From Geothrix sp. (GTDB lineage Bacteria > Acidobacteriota > Holophagae > Holophagales > Holophagaceae): a DNA stretch of 64,000 bases. Below, piece after piece: positions 10,642 through 20,512 of this stretch. The notes under the pieces were generated by a model, which did not search any database, was not told the origin of the DNA, and was given only the letters and a program-made list of their open reading frames with translations. Where the stretch lies: contig JAUXSE010000056.1 of NCBI GenBank assembly GCA_030681515.1, positions 248,001 to 312,000 of the forward strand, in the 5' to 3' direction. Positions within the stretch are counted from its first letter, which is position 1. Each line of letters starts with the position of its first letter. Made by a program: the position numbers and the translations under genes.

Positions 10642-11613
10642 CTACACTTCCTGCTCGAGCCGCATGCCAAGGGAGAGTCCGATACGAGCGAGCTCGTCCT
10701 TGATCTCCTGGAGCGACTTCTTGCCGAAATTCTTGGTTTTCATCAGCTCAGCCTCGGTCCGCTGGACCAGCTCGCCGATGGTGGTGATGTTCGCGTTGCG
10801 GAGGCAGTTGTTGGCCCGCACGGAGAGCTCGAGCTCCTCGACGGATTTGCCCAGCCAGGTATTGGCGGCTTCGGCGCCCAGGGTGGCGGCACCCATCTCC
10901 ATCTCGGTGAAATCCTCGTCCTGACGGGCGAACACGAGGAAGTGGTCGCGCAGGATGAGGGCCGCGTCAGAAACGGCTTCCTTGGGGCTGACGGCGCCGT
11001 TGGTCCAGACCTGGAGCGTGAGCTTCTCGTAGTCCGTGCTCTGCCCGACCCGGGCGGGTTCGACGATGTAGTTCACACGGGAGATGGGGCTGTGGTTGGA
11101 GTCCATGGGGATGAACCCCAGGCCCAGGCTTTCATTGTGGTTGCGGTCCGCGGTGACGAAACCGCGGCCCAGACAGACCACCATCTCGATCTCGAGTTCG
11201 CCTTCCTCGCCCAGGGTGGCGATGTGGATGTTGGGATTCACGATCTCCACGTTCTGGTTGCAGCGGATGGCGGCGGAAGTCACCGTGCCCTCGCCCTTGG
11301 CGGAGATGGTCACCGTCTGGGGCTCGCTGCTGTGCAGCTTGAAGGACACTTCCTTGAGGTTCAGGAGGACGTGGGTGATGTCCTCCCAGACCCCGGGAAG
11401 GGTGGTGAACTCGTGCATGACGCCCTTGATGCGGATGTTGGTGACAGCGGCGCCCTGGATGCTGCTGAGCAGCACCCGGCGGACGCTGTGCCCCACGGTC
11501 GTGGCGAAGCCACGCTCGAAGGGATAGGCCACGAATTCGCCGTAGGTGTCCGTGAGGGACCCGGGGGTCACCTCCGCGAAGCGCGGCCTCTGGAAATCGC
11601 TGAGATTCAGCAT
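10642..11613 (-). CDS. rpoA: RNA polymerase alpha subunit
   Basis: 323 residues, the normal length. The N-terminal assembly domain is recognisable from [16 protein letters not shown]. The C-terminal domain ([32 protein letters not shown]) binds UP elements and activators. It sits in the standard place between rpsD and rplQ. Confidence 0.98.
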   Translation of the reverse strand: MLNLSDFQRPRFAEVTPGSLTDTYGEFVAYPFERGFATTVGHSVRRVLLSSIQGAAVTNIRIKGVMHEFTTLPGVWEDITHVLLNLKEVSFKLHSSEPQTVTISAKGEGTVTSAAIRCNQNVEIVNPNIHIATLGEEGELEIEMVVCLGRGFVTADRNHNESLGLGFIPMDSNHSPISRVNYIVEPARVGQSTDYEKLTLQVWTNGAVSPKEAVSDAALILRDHFLVFARQDEDFTEMEMGAATLGAEAANTWLGKSVEELELSVRANNCLRNANITTIGELVQRTEAELMKTKNFGKKSLQEIKDELARIGLSLGMRLEQEV

Positions 11614-11622
11614 CCTGCCCCC

Positions 11623-12255
11623 TTACTTGGAATACAGTTCAACGATCAGCTGCTCGTTGATGTCGAGGGTGATGTCCTCGCGGGTCGGTGCGGCGAGCAC
11701 CTGGCCCTTGAAGGCGGGAGCGTCCAGGGTAAGCCACTTGGGAATGCCGCGGCCGGCGGAGGTCTCGACGGAGGACTTGACGCCGTCATTCTCGCGAGCG
11801 CGGGTGCCCAGCTCCACCGCCTGGCCAGGCTTCACCTGGAAGGAGGGGATGTCCACCCGGCTGCCGTTGACCCGCACGTGGCCGTGCATGACCATCTGGC
11901 GCGCGGCGGAGCGGCTGGGGGCGAAGCCCAGCCGGAAGATCACGTTGTCCAGGCGGCACTCGAGGAATCCGAGCAGGTTGTGGCCGGTGACGCCCTTCTT
12001 GGCGTCGGCCTTTTCGAAGTAGTGGCGGAACTGCTTTTCGAGCACACCGTAGATGCGCTTCACCTTCTGCTTCTCGCGAAGCTGCAGGGCGTAGCCAGTG
12101 GGTTTCTTGATCTTCCCCGCGCCGTGCTGGCCGGGGAGCTTGCCCTTGCGGGTCTCGAAGGAGCACTTCTCCTTGAAGCAGCGCTCGCCCTTGAGATAAA
12201 GCTTCATGCCCTCTCGACGGCAGAGGCGGCAAACGGCGTCTGTGTAACGTGCCAT
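11623..12255 (-). CDS. rpsD: 30S ribosomal protein S4
   Basis: 210 residues. Primary 16S rRNA binder with an S4 domain (RLDNVIFRLGFAPSRSAARQMV). Residues 9-31 (CRLCRREG ... C) keep a zinc-type Cys set in the N-terminus. Classical S4 proteins autoregulate the alpha operon; no such element was verified here. Confidence 0.98.
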   Translation of the reverse strand: MARYTDAVCRLCRREGMKLYLKGERCFKEKCSFETRKGKLPGQHGAGKIKKPTGYALQLREKQKVKRIYGVLEKQFRHYFEKADAKKGVTGHNLLGFLECRLDNVIFRLGFAPSRSAARQMVMHGHVRVNGSRVDIPSFQVKPGQAVELGTRARENDGVKSSVETSAGRGIPKWLTLDAPAFKGQVLAAPTREDITLDINEQLIVELYSK

Positions 12256-12270
12256 GTCTCTCCTCCTCTC

Positions 12271-12678
12271 TTAAACCCGGCGCCGCTTGGGCGGCCGGCA
12301 GCCGTTGTGGGGGATGGGGGTGACGTCGCGGATGCTGGTCACCTGGATGCCTGCGGCGTTGAGGGCGCGGATCGCGCTCTCACGGCCCGCGCCGGGGCCC
12401 TTGACGCGGACGTCCACCGAACGGACGCCCTGCTCCTTGGCGGCCTCGGCGGCCACGCCGGCAGCTACCTGGGCCGCGAACGGCGTGCCCTTGCGGGTGC
12501 CGCGGAAGCTCTGGTTGCCGCTGGAAGCCCAGCAAAGCATGTTCCCCATCGGATCTGAGATGGAGATGATCGTGTTGTTGAAGGACGCCTGGACGTGAGC
12601 CACGCCGTGGGGAACGTTCTTCTTTTCTTTCTTCTTGACCACCTTCTTACCGGCGGTCCTGGTTTGGGTCTTGGCCAT
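12271..12678 (-). CDS. rpsK: 30S ribosomal protein S11
   Basis: 135 residues with the conserved core [18 protein letters not shown] and the C-terminal [13 protein letters not shown] lysine-rich extension precedes the core. It lies 12 bases from rpsM upstream and 15 from rpsD downstream. Confidence 0.98.
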   Translation of the reverse strand: MAKTQTRTAGKKVVKKKEKKNVPHGVAHVQASFNNTIISISDPMGNMLCWASSGNQSFRGTRKGTPFAAQVAAGVAAEAAKEQGVRSVDVRVKGPGAGRESAIRALNAAGIQVTSIRDVTPIPHNGCRPPKRRRV

Positions 12679-12690
12679 GTGCTCCTCGCC

Positions 12691-13056
12691 TTACTTCTTC
12701 TTGCCGGCCATGCGCCGCTTGCCCTTGCGGGTGCGGGCGTTGGTATGCGTGCGCTGTCCACGGACGGGGAGGCCCTTCCGGTGGCGCAGTCCGCGGTAGC
12801 AGCCGATGTCCATGAGCCGCTTGATGTCGAGGCCGACGTTCCTGCGGAGGTCACCCTCCACGGTCTCTTCGGCGGTGATGACGCGGCGGATGCGGCCGAC
12901 CTCGTCCTCGGTCAGATCCCGGACCTTCGTGCCGAAACCGACCTTCGCGCGCGTCAGGATGCTATGGGCCTTGGCGCGGCCAATGCCATAGATGTAGGTG
13001 AGCGCGATCTCGATGCGCTTGCCGATGGGCAGATCAATGCCTGAGATGCGTGCCAT
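12691..13056 (-). CDS. rpsM: 30S ribosomal protein S13
   Basis: 121 residues, [20 protein letters not shown] start, [24 protein letters not shown] signature and a basic C-tail. It contacts the A and P site tRNAs at the subunit interface. Confidence 0.98.
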   Translation of the reverse strand: MARISGIDLPIGKRIEIALTYIYGIGRAKAHSILTRAKVGFGTKVRDLTEDEVGRIRRVITAEETVEGDLRRNVGLDIKRLMDIGCYRGLRHRKGLPVRGQRTHTNARTRKGKRRMAGKKK

Positions 13057-13065
13057 CGTGTCTCC

Positions 13066-13182
13066 TTAACCCTGGCGCTGCTTGTGCTTGGGATTCTTCT
13101 TGCAGATGATCCGGTTGATGCCTTCGCGCCGGACAACCTTGCAGTGCTCGCACAGCTTCTTGATGGAGGGCCGTACTTTCAT
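13066..13182 (-). CDS. rpmJ: 50S ribosomal protein L36, zinc-binding form
   Basis: 38-residue gene. Translation begins [20 protein letters not shown] and ends KHKQRQG. The zinc ligands Cys11, Cys14, Cys27 and His33 are all present, so this is the zinc-dependent (C+) form. It lies between infA (13 bases upstream) and rpsM (9 bases downstream), its usual position. Confidence 0.97.
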   Translation of the reverse strand: MKVRPSIKKLCEHCKVVRREGINRIICKKNPKHKQRQG

Positions 13183-13195
13183 GGTGTCCTCTCGT

Positions 13196-13414
13196 TCACT
13201 TGAATCGGTAGATGATGCGGCCACGGGTGAGGTCGTAGGGGGTTACCTCCACGAGCACCCGGTCGCCGGGAAGGATGCGGATGAAGTTCTTGCGCATCTT
13301 TCCACTGATGTGCGCCAGCACCTGGTGTTTGTTCTCCAGTTCGACCCGGAATACCGCGTTCGGCAAGGCCTCGACCACTGTGGCTTCGAGCTCAATGGCT
13401 TCTTCTTTGCTCAA
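13196..13414 (-). CDS. infA: translation initiation factor IF-1
   Basis: 72 residues, single OB-fold S1-like domain ([44 protein letters not shown]). Its ATG overlaps the adk stop codon by four bases. The map gene that often sits between adk and infA is absent. Confidence 0.98.
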   Translation of the reverse strand: MSKEEAIELEATVVEALPNAVFRVELENKHQVLAHISGKMRKNFIRILPGDRVLVEVTPYDLTRGRIIYRFK

Positions 13415-14070
13415 GCGCGTTCTCCGAAGACGTGACGCAGCGACTCGAACACCAGCTCCGGGGGGCGATTGCCATCCACGCTCCGGAAGTTCGGCCGATG
13501 TTCGTAGAAGCCCAGAAGGGGCTGGAAGGTCGAGTGGAACTCGGCCATCCGGCTCTGGAAGGCTTCCGTGGTGTCATCGGAACGGTGCTTCAGGGGACTT
13601 CCGCACAGATCGCAGACACCGGCCTGCCTGGAGGGCTTGGCTTCCAGGTGGTAGATGGCGCCGCAAGCGTTGTTGCTGCAGACGCGCCGGCCCACCACAC
13701 GGGCTTCCAGCACCTCCTGGGGGACATCAACCAGCGCCACGAAGCCTAGCGCCATGCCCTTGGAGGAGAGGAAGTCTTCCAGGGCCTGGGCTTGTTGCAG
13801 AGTCCGTGGGTAGCCGTCGAACAACACGTCAGAGGTCTCGTCCAGCAGCCGCGCGAAGACAAGGCCGTTGACGGTGTCGTCGTCCACCAGTTTTCCTTCG
13901 GCCATGATGGCTTTCGCCCTCAGGCCGATCTCCGTCCCTTTCGAAACGGCGTCTCTCAGAATGTCACCGGTGGACAGGTGAGTCAAAGAGAATGTTTCCA
14001 CCAGGCGCTTCGCCTGGGTGCCCTTCCCGGAGCCCGGGGCCCCGAGCAGGATGTTCGCGGTGAGGGTCAT
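13411..14070 (-). CDS. adk: adenylate kinase
   Basis: 219 residues; ATP + AMP to 2 ADP. P-loop [12 protein letters not shown], the AMP-site segment [17 protein letters not shown], and a long-form LID with a four-Cys zinc knuckle (CSNNACG ... CDLCG), so the LID is zinc-bound rather than of the short or Cys-free type. Overlaps secY upstream and infA downstream by four bases each, implying translational coupling. Confidence 0.97.
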   Translation of the reverse strand: MTLTANILLGAPGSGKGTQAKRLVETFSLTHLSTGDILRDAVSKGTEIGLRAKAIMAEGKLVDDDTVNGLVFARLLDETSDVLFDGYPRTLQQAQALEDFLSSKGMALGFVALVDVPQEVLEARVVGRRVCSNNACGAIYHLEAKPSRQAGVCDLCGSPLKHRSDDTTEAFQSRMAEFHSTFQPLLGFYEHRPNFRSVDGNRPPELVFESLRHVFGERA

Positions 14071-15425
14071 GCCCCCCCTCCGCGGGTGGATCGTCCGCGG
14101 ATGCGGCCCTTTTCGAGGAATCCGTCATAGCGGCGCATGACCAGCAGGCTTTCCAGCTGTGCCCCGCTGTCCATGGCCACGCCCACCACGATCAGCAGGC
14201 TGGTGCCGCCGAAGTAGAAGTTGAGGCCCTGGATGTTGTTCGTGATGAGCAGGGGCACCAGCGAAACCAGGGCGAGGTAGATGGCGCCCACGAAGGTCAG
14301 CTTGGACAGGATGCTGTCCATGAAGATGCTCGTTTCCTTGCCCGGCCGGATGCCCGGGATGTAGCCCCCGGACCGCTTCATGTTCTCGGCGGTCTCGTCG
14401 GGATTGAACACGATGCTGGTGTAGAAGAAGGCGAAGAAGATCACCACGCCCACGAAGACCGGGGTGTAGATCCAGAAGTGCGTCTGGGGGCTGAGGTAGG
14501 AAGCCGCCTTCGCCAGCCATTCCCAACGGGTGAACTGGGCGATGGTGGCCGGGAAGAAGATCACCGAGCTGGCGAAGATGACGGGCATCACGCCGGCAGT
14601 GTTCACCTTCAGTGGCATGTAGGAACTGCGCTGGCTGGACATGCCGGCGGAATCCGCGCGGCGGGCGTAGTGGATGGGGATGCGCCGGTAGGCGTTCTCC
14701 ACCAGCACCACGGCGAGCAGCACCACGATCATCGCCGCGATGAGCAGGATGAAGATGCCCGGGGGCGGAACGTTCGGGGCGTTCTTCAGGGACTGGGTGA
14801 TCATGACCGTCAGGGTGGAGAGGGCCTGGGGGAGGCCCGCCACGATGCCCGCGAAGATCAGCAGGCTGATGCCATTGCCGATGCCCCGCTCGGTGATCTG
14901 CTCACCGATCCACATGACGAAAAGGGTGCCCACGGAGAGCGTGAAGGCCGCCAGGAGGCGGAACGCCGTCGGAGACAGGGTGGAGGTCACCACTTCCAGG
15001 CCGGGGGTATTCTGGCTCTGGGCCAGGGAGGCGATGCCCATCCCCTGGACGAAGGCCAGGAGCACGGTGAGGTACCGGGTCCACTGGTTGATCTTCTGCC
15101 GCCCGGCGTCGCCTTCCTTCTTCTGGAGGTTCTCCAGGTAGGGCACCACGGCCCCCATCAGCTGCAGCACGATGCTGGCGGTGATGTAGGGCGCGATGCC
15201 GAGGGCGAAGACGGAGAACTTCTTGAAGGCGCCGCCGGAGAAGAGATCAATGACGTCGAAGAGCCCGCCGCCGCCCTGGCGGAGCGCGGCCGCCAGGTTC
15301 TCGGCATTCACCCCGGGCACGCTGACGTGCACCCCCAGGCGGTAGATCGCCAGGAGGGTCAGGGTGAACAGGAGCCGCTTGCGCAGCTCCGGGATCGCGA
15401 AGAGATTCCTGATGCGGTTCATCAT
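14067..15425 (-). CDS. secY: preprotein translocase subunit SecY
   Basis: Ten-helix channel subunit of the Sec translocon. Begins MMNRIRNLFAIPELRKRLLFT. A 33-codon upstream extension would overlap rplO and is not coding-like, so the start is the ATG at 15425 or the adjacent one at 15422. Conserved segments include the plug region near GGGGLFDVIDLFSGGAF and the cytoplasmic loop before GGYIPGIRPGKET. It follows rplO by 4 bases. Confidence 0.97.
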   Translation of the reverse strand: MMNRIRNLFAIPELRKRLLFTLTLLAIYRLGVHVSVPGVNAENLAAALRQGGGGLFDVIDLFSGGAFKKFSVFALGIAPYITASIVLQLMGAVVPYLENLQKKEGDAGRQKINQWTRYLTVLLAFVQGMGIASLAQSQNTPGLEVVTSTLSPTAFRLLAAFTLSVGTLFVMWIGEQITERGIGNGISLLIFAGIVAGLPQALSTLTVMITQSLKNAPNVPPPGIFILLIAAMIVVLLAVVLVENAYRRIPIHYARRADSAGMSSQRSSYMPLKVNTAGVMPVIFASSVIFFPATIAQFTRWEWLAKAASYLSPQTHFWIYTPVFVGVVIFFAFFYTSIVFNPDETAENMKRSGGYIPGIRPGKETSIFMDSILSKLTFVGAIYLALVSLVPLLITNNIQGLNFYFGGTSLLIVVGVAMDSGAQLESLLVMRRYDGFLEKGRIRGRSTRGGGA

Positions 15426-15429
15426 GCAG

Positions 15430-15891
15430 CTACTCGGCGGACTTCGCGGAGGGCTCCTGAATGGTGCCGCCCTTGGCCAGGATGGCTTCCCGGGCGCCCT
15501 TGGTGATGCGGTCGGCGACGACATTCACCTTGGCGGTGAGCTCTCCACTGGCCAGCACCACGATCTTCTCCACGCGGGAGTTGACGAGCTTCTTGTCCCG
15601 GAGGGCTTCGAGCGTGACCGTCTCGCCATCCTTGAAGTGGATGGAGATGAGACCGAGGCCGATCTCCTTCGTCTCCGCCGCGAAGATGTTGGTGAAGCCG
15701 CGCTTGGGCAGGCGGCGGACCAGGGGCATCTGGCCGCCCTCGAAACCACGCTTGCTGCGATAGCCGGAGCGGGATTTCTGGCCCTTTTCGCCGCGACCGG
15801 AGGTCTTGCCCAGGCCGGAGCCTTTGCCGCGGCCCACCCGCTTGCGGGTCTTGGTGGCGCCCTCAGCGGGCCTGAGTTCGTTGAGCTTCAT
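15430..15891 (-). CDS. rplO: 50S ribosomal protein L15
   Basis: 153 residues; MKLNELRPAEGATKTRKRVGRG followed by a Gly/Lys/Arg-rich extended arm (GKTSGRGEKGQKSRSGY) and the C-terminal globular domain. Standard spc-operon position between rpmD and secY. Confidence 0.98.
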   Translation of the reverse strand: MKLNELRPAEGATKTRKRVGRGKGSGLGKTSGRGEKGQKSRSGYRSKRGFEGGQMPLVRRLPKRGFTNIFAAETKEIGLGLISIHFKDGETVTLEALRDKKLVNSRVEKIVVLASGELTAKVNVVADRITKGAREAILAKGGTIQEPSAKSAE

Positions 15892-15894
15892 GAT

Positions 15895-16092
15895 CTACCC
15901 CTTCACCTGGACGTCGATGAGATGAGGGACGAGCTTGACCATCCCGTGGATATTGGGGGTGTACTCGCATTCACGGGTGTCGCCGGGCCGCTTCAGGCAG
16001 AGGGTCTGCATGAAGGCGCGGTGCTTGGGAGTGGTGCAGATGATGGAGCGCTTGAGGGTCAGCACCACCTGCTTGCCTAGGAATCGCGACAT
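15895..16092 (-). CDS. rpmD: 50S ribosomal protein L30
   Basis: 65 residues with the L30 core: VVLTLKRSIICTTPKHRA, LCLKRPGD, GMVKLVPHLIDVQ. Usual position between rpsE and rplO, with 2-3 base spacers. Confidence 0.96.
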   Translation of the reverse strand: MSRFLGKQVVLTLKRSIICTTPKHRAFMQTLCLKRPGDTRECEYTPNIHGMVKLVPHLIDVQVKG

Positions 16093-16093
16093 G

Positions 16094-16624
16094 TTAAGCC
16101 TCCACCTGGTCCAGGCCCCTGTTGGTCAGGACCGTGTAGGGATCCATGAGCTCCTTCAGACCCTCGAACGTGGCGCGGACCACGTTGTGGGGGTTGGAGG
16201 AACCCAGACTCTTCGTCATCACGTTATGGACGCCGGCGGCCTCCATGATGGCGCGGACCGCGGCGCCGGCGATGATGCCGGTGCCCTCGGGGGCGGGCTT
16301 CAGCAGCACGCTGCCGGCGCCGAAGACGCCCGTCACCGGATGCGGCAGGCCGCCGTTCGGGGTGAGGGGAACCTTGATCATGTTGCGCTTGGCGCTCTCG
16401 ATGCCCTTCTTGATGGCGGAGGGCACTTCGAGGGCCTTGCCGAGACCGAAGCCGACCTTGCCGTTGCCGTCGCCCACGACCACCAGCGCGGAGAAGGAGA
16501 AGTTCTTGCCCCCCTTCACCACCTTGGTGACGCGGCCCACGTAGATGACCTGGTCCTTGAATTCCCCGGCTTCGGGGTTGCGGGATTCCTTGTGGTCTTT
16601 GTGATCTGTGGTCGCCATGGTCAT
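16094..16624 (-). CDS. rpsE: 30S ribosomal protein S5
   Basis: 176 residues; double-stranded RNA-binding-like N-domain ([22 protein letters not shown]) and [14 protein letters not shown]. It starts [20 protein letters not shown], a hydrophilic leader somewhat longer than in E. coli. Confidence 0.98.
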   Translation of the reverse strand: MTMATTDHKDHKESRNPEAGEFKDQVIYVGRVTKVVKGGKNFSFSALVVVGDGNGKVGFGLGKALEVPSAIKKGIESAKRNMIKVPLTPNGGLPHPVTGVFGAGSVLLKPAPEGTGIIAGAAVRAIMEAAGVHNVMTKSLGSSNPHNVVRATFEGLKELMDPYTVLTNRGLDQVEA

Positions 16625-16627
16625 CCC

Positions 16628-16990
16628 CTAGAACTGGAGCCCGGCTTCGCGGGCGCTGTCAGCCAGCGCCTTGACGCGGCCGTGGTAAACGTAGCCGTTC
16701 CGGTCGAACACCACGGTGGTGATGCCCTTCTCTTTCAGGCGGGCAGCGATGCTGGCACCAACGGCCTTGGCGGCCTCGATGTTGGCGCCGTTCTTCAGAG
16801 AACCCCGGAGATCCTTTTCCAGGCTGCTGGCGGCGGCCAGGGTGATGCCCTGGGTGTCGTCCACCGCCTGCACATAGATGCGCTTCAGGCTCTTGTAGAT
16901 CGTGAGGCGGGGCCGCTCCGGGGTCCCGCTCAAGCGGCCGCGGATGCGCGCCTTGGTCTTTTCGCGTCGAATGTTGAGATCGTTCGCCAT
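16628..16990 (-). CDS. rplR: 50S ribosomal protein L18
   Basis: 120 residues; 5S rRNA binder. Motifs [28 protein letters not shown] and the C-terminal [23 protein letters not shown]. Confidence 0.98.
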   Translation of the reverse strand: MANDLNIRREKTKARIRGRLSGTPERPRLTIYKSLKRIYVQAVDDTQGITLAAASSLEKDLRGSLKNGANIEAAKAVGASIAARLKEKGITTVVFDRNGYVYHGRVKALADSAREAGLQF

Positions 16991-16999
16991 GGGTTCCCC

Positions 17000-17536
17000 T
17001 TACTTCCCGGTCTTGCCGGCCTTGCGGCGGATGACTTCGCCGGTGTACTTGACGCCTTTTCCCTTGTAGGGCTCGGGCTTCCGGAACTTCCGGATGTCGG
17101 CGGCGACCTGGCCCACCAGCTGCCGGTCAATGCCGGTCACGACGATGTGGGTGGCCTTCTCGACGGCCATCTGAATGCCTGCGGGCGCTTCATAATTGAT
17201 GGGGTGGCTGTAGCCCAGTTCCAGTCGGAGCTTGGCGCCGTCCATGGTGGCCTTGTAGCCCACGCCGACGATGTCGAGATCCTTCTTCCAGCCCTCGGTC
17301 ACGCCGATGACGGCATTGCCCAGGAGGGCGCGGGCCAGGCCGTGGTAGGCCCGGGTCTGGGCTTCGTCATTGGCCCGGGCGAGGTTCACGGAGTCGGCCT
17401 GGATGTCGAGCGTGATCCCGGAGGGGATCGGGCAGTTGAGCCTGCCCTTGGCGCCCTCGACGACGGCCTCGGACCCGTTGACTGTGACCTTCACGCCCTG
17501 GGGCAGCGTCACGGGCTTCTTTCCGATTCGAGACAT
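17000..17536 (-). CDS. rplF: 50S ribosomal protein L6
   Basis: 178 residues; MSRIGKKPVTLPQGVKVTV start and the C-terminal signature PEPYKGKGVKYTGEVIRRKAGK. It has the two-fold repeated L6 domain and sits near the GTPase-associated centre. Confidence 0.98.
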   Translation of the reverse strand: MSRIGKKPVTLPQGVKVTVNGSEAVVEGAKGRLNCPIPSGITLDIQADSVNLARANDEAQTRAYHGLARALLGNAVIGVTEGWKKDLDIVGVGYKATMDGAKLRLELGYSHPINYEAPAGIQMAVEKATHIVVTGIDRQLVGQVAADIRKFRKPEPYKGKGVKYTGEVIRRKAGKTGK

Positions 17537-17584
17537 GGTGGATTCCTTAGATGAGGGCGGGGAGACCGCCCATTTCAGGATGGG

Positions 17585-17980
17585 TTACCAGACGTGGGCG
17601 AGGACTTCGCCGCCGACGTTCTGCTTCTTGGCGTCCTTGCCCGTCAGGAGTCCCTTCGGGGTGGACAGGATGGCGATGCCGAGGCCGCCGTGGACGTCCG
17701 AAATGTCCTGCGCGCCCGTGTAGATGCGCAGGCCGGGACGGGACACGCGGCGCAGGCCGTGGATCACGTTCTGCTTATCCTTCACGTATTTCAGGTTGAG
17801 GATGAGGAACGTGCGGCCCTCGTGCTCCACCTGCTTGAAGGAGTGGATGTAGCCCTCCTGCTTCAAGATGCCGCAGAGGCCGGCCTTGATCTTGGAGGCA
17901 GGCACCACCACGGCATCGTGACCGGCCATGATGCCGTTGCGGATGCGGGTGAGATAGTCAGCGATGGGATCGGTATTCAT
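17585..17980 (-). CDS. rpsH: 30S ribosomal protein S8
   Basis: 131 residues; MNTDPIADYLTRIRNGIMA start and C-terminal GLGIAILSTPKGLLTGKDAKKQNVGGE. Binds 16S rRNA helix 21. In E. coli S8 represses the spc operon at rplE; whether the rplX-rplE spacer serves that here is untested. Confidence 0.98.
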   Translation of the reverse strand: MNTDPIADYLTRIRNGIMAGHDAVVVPASKIKAGLCGILKQEGYIHSFKQVEHEGRTFLILNLKYVKDKQNVIHGLRRVSRPGLRIYTGAQDISDVHGGLGIAILSTPKGLLTGKDAKKQNVGGEVLAHVW

Positions 17981-17992
17981 GGTCCCCTCTCC

Positions 17993-18178
17993 TTACCAGC
18001 TGCTCTTCTGGACGCCCGGAAGGTCGCCCTGGAGGGCGAACTTGCGGAAGCACAGACGGCAGAGTTCAAACTTGCGCATGTAGCCTCGGGGCCGTCCGCA
18101 GCACTTGCAACGATTGCGGTGCTGGGTCGAGAACTTCGGCTTGCGCGAATCCTTGACGATTTTGGAAATCTTGGCCAT
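17993..18178 (-). CDS. rpsN: 30S ribosomal protein S14, short zinc-binding type
   Basis: 61 residues beginning [20 protein letters not shown]. Cys24, Cys27, Cys40 and Cys43 form the CxxC...CxxC zinc site of the type Z protein. The short length and zinc site distinguish it from the 101-residue zinc-free form. ATG at 18178, 17 bases after rplE. Confidence 0.97.
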   Translation of the reverse strand: MAKISKIVKDSRKPKFSTQHRNRCKCCGRPRGYMRKFELCRLCFRKFALQGDLPGVQKSSW

Positions 18179-18195
18179 CGGTATGATCTCCTTGG

Positions 18196-18759
18196 CTACT
18201 TGCGGAAGGGCATACCGAGGTGGGCCAGCAGGGCCCGCGCTTCGGCGTCGTTCTTGGCGGTGGTCACGAACGTCACGTTCATGCCCTTCATCTTGTCCAC
18301 CTTGGAGTAGTCGATCTCCTGGAAGATCAGCTGGTCCTTGAGGCCAAGGGTGTAGTTGCCGCGGCCGTCGAAGGACTTGGTGGGCACGCCCCGGAAGTCG
18401 CGGACGCGGGGAAGGGACAAGGTCACCAGGCGGTCGAAGAACTCCCACATGCGGGGGCCGCGCAGGGTCACCATGCAGGCGATGGGCATGCCGGCGCGCA
18501 GCTTGAACTGGGCGACGCTCTTCTTGGCCTTGCGGACAATGGCCTTCTGGCCGACGATGGCGCTGATCTCTTCGACGGCCACATCCAGCACCTTGATGTT
18601 CTGGATGGCTTCGCCGACGCCCATGTTGATGACGATTTTCTGCAGGCGAGGCACCTGCATGGCAGAAGTGAAGGCGAATTCCTCTTTGAGCTTCGGCACC
18701 ACCTCCTGGTGGTAGCGAGCCTTGATGCGGGGCTCCGCATGGCCTTGCGTGGCAGTCAT
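18196..18759 (-). CDS. rplE: 50S ribosomal protein L5
   Basis: 187 residues from [20 protein letters not shown]. The ATG at 18759 has a clear GGAGG 5 bases upstream; the frame is open further upstream but lacks L5 similarity. Core motifs are [11 protein letters not shown] and RPRDFRG-like [19 protein letters not shown]. Binds 5S rRNA and P-site tRNA. Preceded by an unusually long spacer after rplX. Confidence 0.97.
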   Translation of the reverse strand: MTATQGHAEPRIKARYHQEVVPKLKEEFAFTSAMQVPRLQKIVINMGVGEAIQNIKVLDVAVEEISAIVGQKAIVRKAKKSVAQFKLRAGMPIACMVTLRGPRMWEFFDRLVTLSLPRVRDFRGVPTKSFDGRGNYTLGLKDQLIFQEIDYSKVDKMKGMNVTFVTTAKNDAEARALLAHLGMPFRK

Positions 18760-18946
18760 GGATTCCTCCATTTCCGAGGGGCGGCGATGCCCCAGGGGTT
18801 CGGGAGAGCGGGGGGGCTTGGGACGGCGGTCCGGCCCGTTTCCCCCCAACCTCAGTTGTCATTGACGCGGATGCGCCGTGAAACTCCATCCCGCGCACGG
18901 GACAGAACGACCATCCTCCCATGAAAGGCGGAGGATGGAAAGCGAA
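18760..18946 (-). promoter_or_regulatory. 187-base spacer with tandem hairpins between rplX and rplE
   Basis: Most gaps in this operon are under 30 bases. This one holds a 9-bp perfect hairpin right after the rplX stop (18911-18919 / 18930-18938, CCATCCTCC/GGAGGATGG, 10-base loop) and a second stem TCCCG/CGGGA at 18891-18904. It may be an attenuator, RNA-processing site or r-protein binding site, possibly for S8 as in the E. coli spc operon; the structure is seen but the function is inferred. Confidence 0.45.
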
Positions 18947-19222
18947 TTACTGAGGACGTTTGCGCGTACCCTTGCCGGTCTTGGGATCGAGGAACATGAC
19001 GTTGGAGGCATGGATGGGCGCCTCCTTCTCCAGGATCCCGCCGCCCTCGCTGGTCTGGGGATTCGGCTTGGTGGCCTTCTTGATCATGTTGAGGCCGGCC
19101 ACGATCACGCGGTTGGTGGTGGGGCTGACCTTCGTGATGGTCCCGGTCTTGCCTTTTTCCTTGCCGGCGATGATGACGACCTGATCACCCTTCTTCAGCT
19201 TCATCTTGGTCGTGGTTTCCAT
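18947..19222 (-). CDS. rplX: 50S ribosomal protein L24
   Basis: 91 residues from [20 protein letters not shown], with a KOW motif ([20 protein letters not shown]) and the NMIKKATKP segment. The ATG overlaps the rplN stop (TGATG) and GAGGTG precedes it; a GTG one codon earlier is the alternative. Confidence 0.97.
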   Translation of the reverse strand: METTTKMKLKKGDQVVIIAGKEKGKTGTITKVSPTTNRVIVAGLNMIKKATKPNPQTSEGGGILEKEAPIHASNVMFLDPKTGKGTRKRPQ

Positions 19223-19590
19223 CACAGCACCTCAGGGGCCAGGGAGACGATCTTCATGTACTTCCGCTCGCGCAGTTCCCGGGCCACGGGACCGAAGACA
19301 CGGGTGCCGACGGGCTCGCCATCCTTCTTGATGATGACGGCGGCGTTCTCGTCGAAGCGGATGTAGGAGCCGTCCTTGCGGCGGAAGGCCTTGCGTTGGC
19401 GGACGATCACGGCCTGCACGACGGCCTTCTTCTTGACGGTGCCGCCGGGGATCGCTTCCTTGACGGAGGCGGTGATCACGTCGCCGAGCTGGGCGATCTT
19501 GCCCACACCACCGCCCAGGGGCAGGATGCAGCAGATCTTCTTGGCGCCGGAATTATCGGCGACGATGAGCATGGTTCCCATCTGGATCAT
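19222..19590 (-). CDS. rplN: 50S ribosomal protein L14
   Basis: 122 residues; [34 protein letters not shown] and [20 protein letters not shown]. Subunit-interface protein, overlapping rplX by the stop codon. Confidence 0.98.
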   Translation of the reverse strand: MIQMGTMLIVADNSGAKKICCILPLGGGVGKIAQLGDVITASVKEAIPGGTVKKKAVVQAVIVRQRKAFRRKDGSYIRFDENAAVIIKKDGEPVGTRVFGPVARELRERKYMKIVSLAPEVL

Positions 19591-19599
19591 CTAAGCTCC

Positions 19600-19857
19600 T
19601 TACTCGCCGGCTTTCTGGACGATCTCAAGGACCATCCAGCGCTTGCGCTTGGAAAGGGGGCGGGTCTCCACGATCTTGACCAGGTCGCCGATGCCGCAGG
19701 CGTTGGTCTCATCGTGGGCCATGAACTTGGCGGTCTGCTTGACCGTGCGGTGGTAGAGCGGGTGCTGGAACTTGCGCTCCACCTTCACCACCACCGTCTT
19801 GTCGGCCTTGTTGGAGACCACCACGCCGTTACGAGTCATCTTGGTTTCGAGGCTCAT
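19600..19857 (-). CDS. rpsQ: 30S ribosomal protein S17
   Basis: 85 residues, OB-fold; [39 protein letters not shown] and [18 protein letters not shown]. Standard position between rpmC and rplN. Confidence 0.98.
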   Translation of the reverse strand: MSLETKMTRNGVVVSNKADKTVVVKVERKFQHPLYHRTVKQTAKFMAHDETNACGIGDLVKIVETRPLSKRKRWMVLEIVQKAGE

Positions 19858-19865
19858 GGGATCTC

Positions 19866-20078
19866 CTAGGCCAGCTTCATGGCCAGCTTCGTGGCCAGGG
19901 CGGACTTGACGCGGGCGAGCTCACGGCGAGTCTTGCGGATCTCGGCGGTGTTCTCGACCTGCCCCACGGCGTGCTGGAAGCGAAGCGTGAACCGCTTGGC
20001 GGCCAGTTCGGCCTCCAGCTGCGCCAGCTCCTCCACGTTCTTGCCGGTCAATCCGGAAAAGGGATTCTTCTTGGTCAT
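19866..20078 (-). CDS. rpmC: 50S ribosomal protein L29
   Basis: 70 residues from [20 protein letters not shown], ending [20 protein letters not shown] plus a short tail. The ATG at 20078 has GGAGGAG 8 bases upstream; a GTG at 20087 would sit on top of that site and overlap rplP. Confidence 0.96.
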   Translation of the reverse strand: MTKKNPFSGLTGKNVEELAQLEAELAAKRFTLRFQHAVGQVENTAEIRKTRRELARVKSALATKLAMKLA

Positions 20079-20083
20079 GTCTC

Positions 20084-20503
20084 TCACTCCTCCGGCGGCG
20101 TGCGGCTGACGAACAGGGACGCCACCGACAGCTTCATCTGGGCCAGGCGCAGGGCCTCGCGCGCGACTTCCTCGGTCACACCTTCCATCTCGAAGAGGAT
20201 GCGTCCGGGGCGGATCACCGCCACCCAGCCGTCCGGAGCCCCCTTCCCGGAACCCATGCGGGTTTCCGCGGGCTTCGAGGTGGTGGGACGGTCGGGGAAG
20301 ATGCGGATCCAGATCTTGCCGCCGCGCTTGACGTGGCGGGTCATGGCGATACGGGCGGCTTCGATCTCACGGTTGGTGAGCCAGCAGTGCTCCAGCGCCT
20401 TGAGGCCGTAATCGCCGAAGGCGAGATCGTTGCCCCGAGTGGCGACGCCGCGGGTGCGGCCCTTCATGACTTTACGGTGCTTGACTTTCTTGGGCATCAG
20501 CAT
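20084..20503 (-). CDS. rplP: 50S ribosomal protein L16
   Basis: 139 residues; [14 protein letters not shown] start (preceded by ML), [38 protein letters not shown] and [24 protein letters not shown] lies 3 bases before the ATG at 20503. Confidence 0.98.
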   Translation of the reverse strand: MLMPKKVKHRKVMKGRTRGVATRGNDLAFGDYGLKALEHCWLTNREIEAARIAMTRHVKRGGKIWIRIFPDRPTTSKPAETRMGSGKGAPDGWVAVIRPGRILFEMEGVTEEVAREALRLAQMKLSVASLFVSRTPPEE

Positions 20504-20512
20504 GGGATCACC

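Noticed and set aside
18179-18922. Upstream extension of the rpsN frame (309 codons in total)
   Set aside because: S14 begins at the ATG at 18178; the extension overlaps rplE in another frame.
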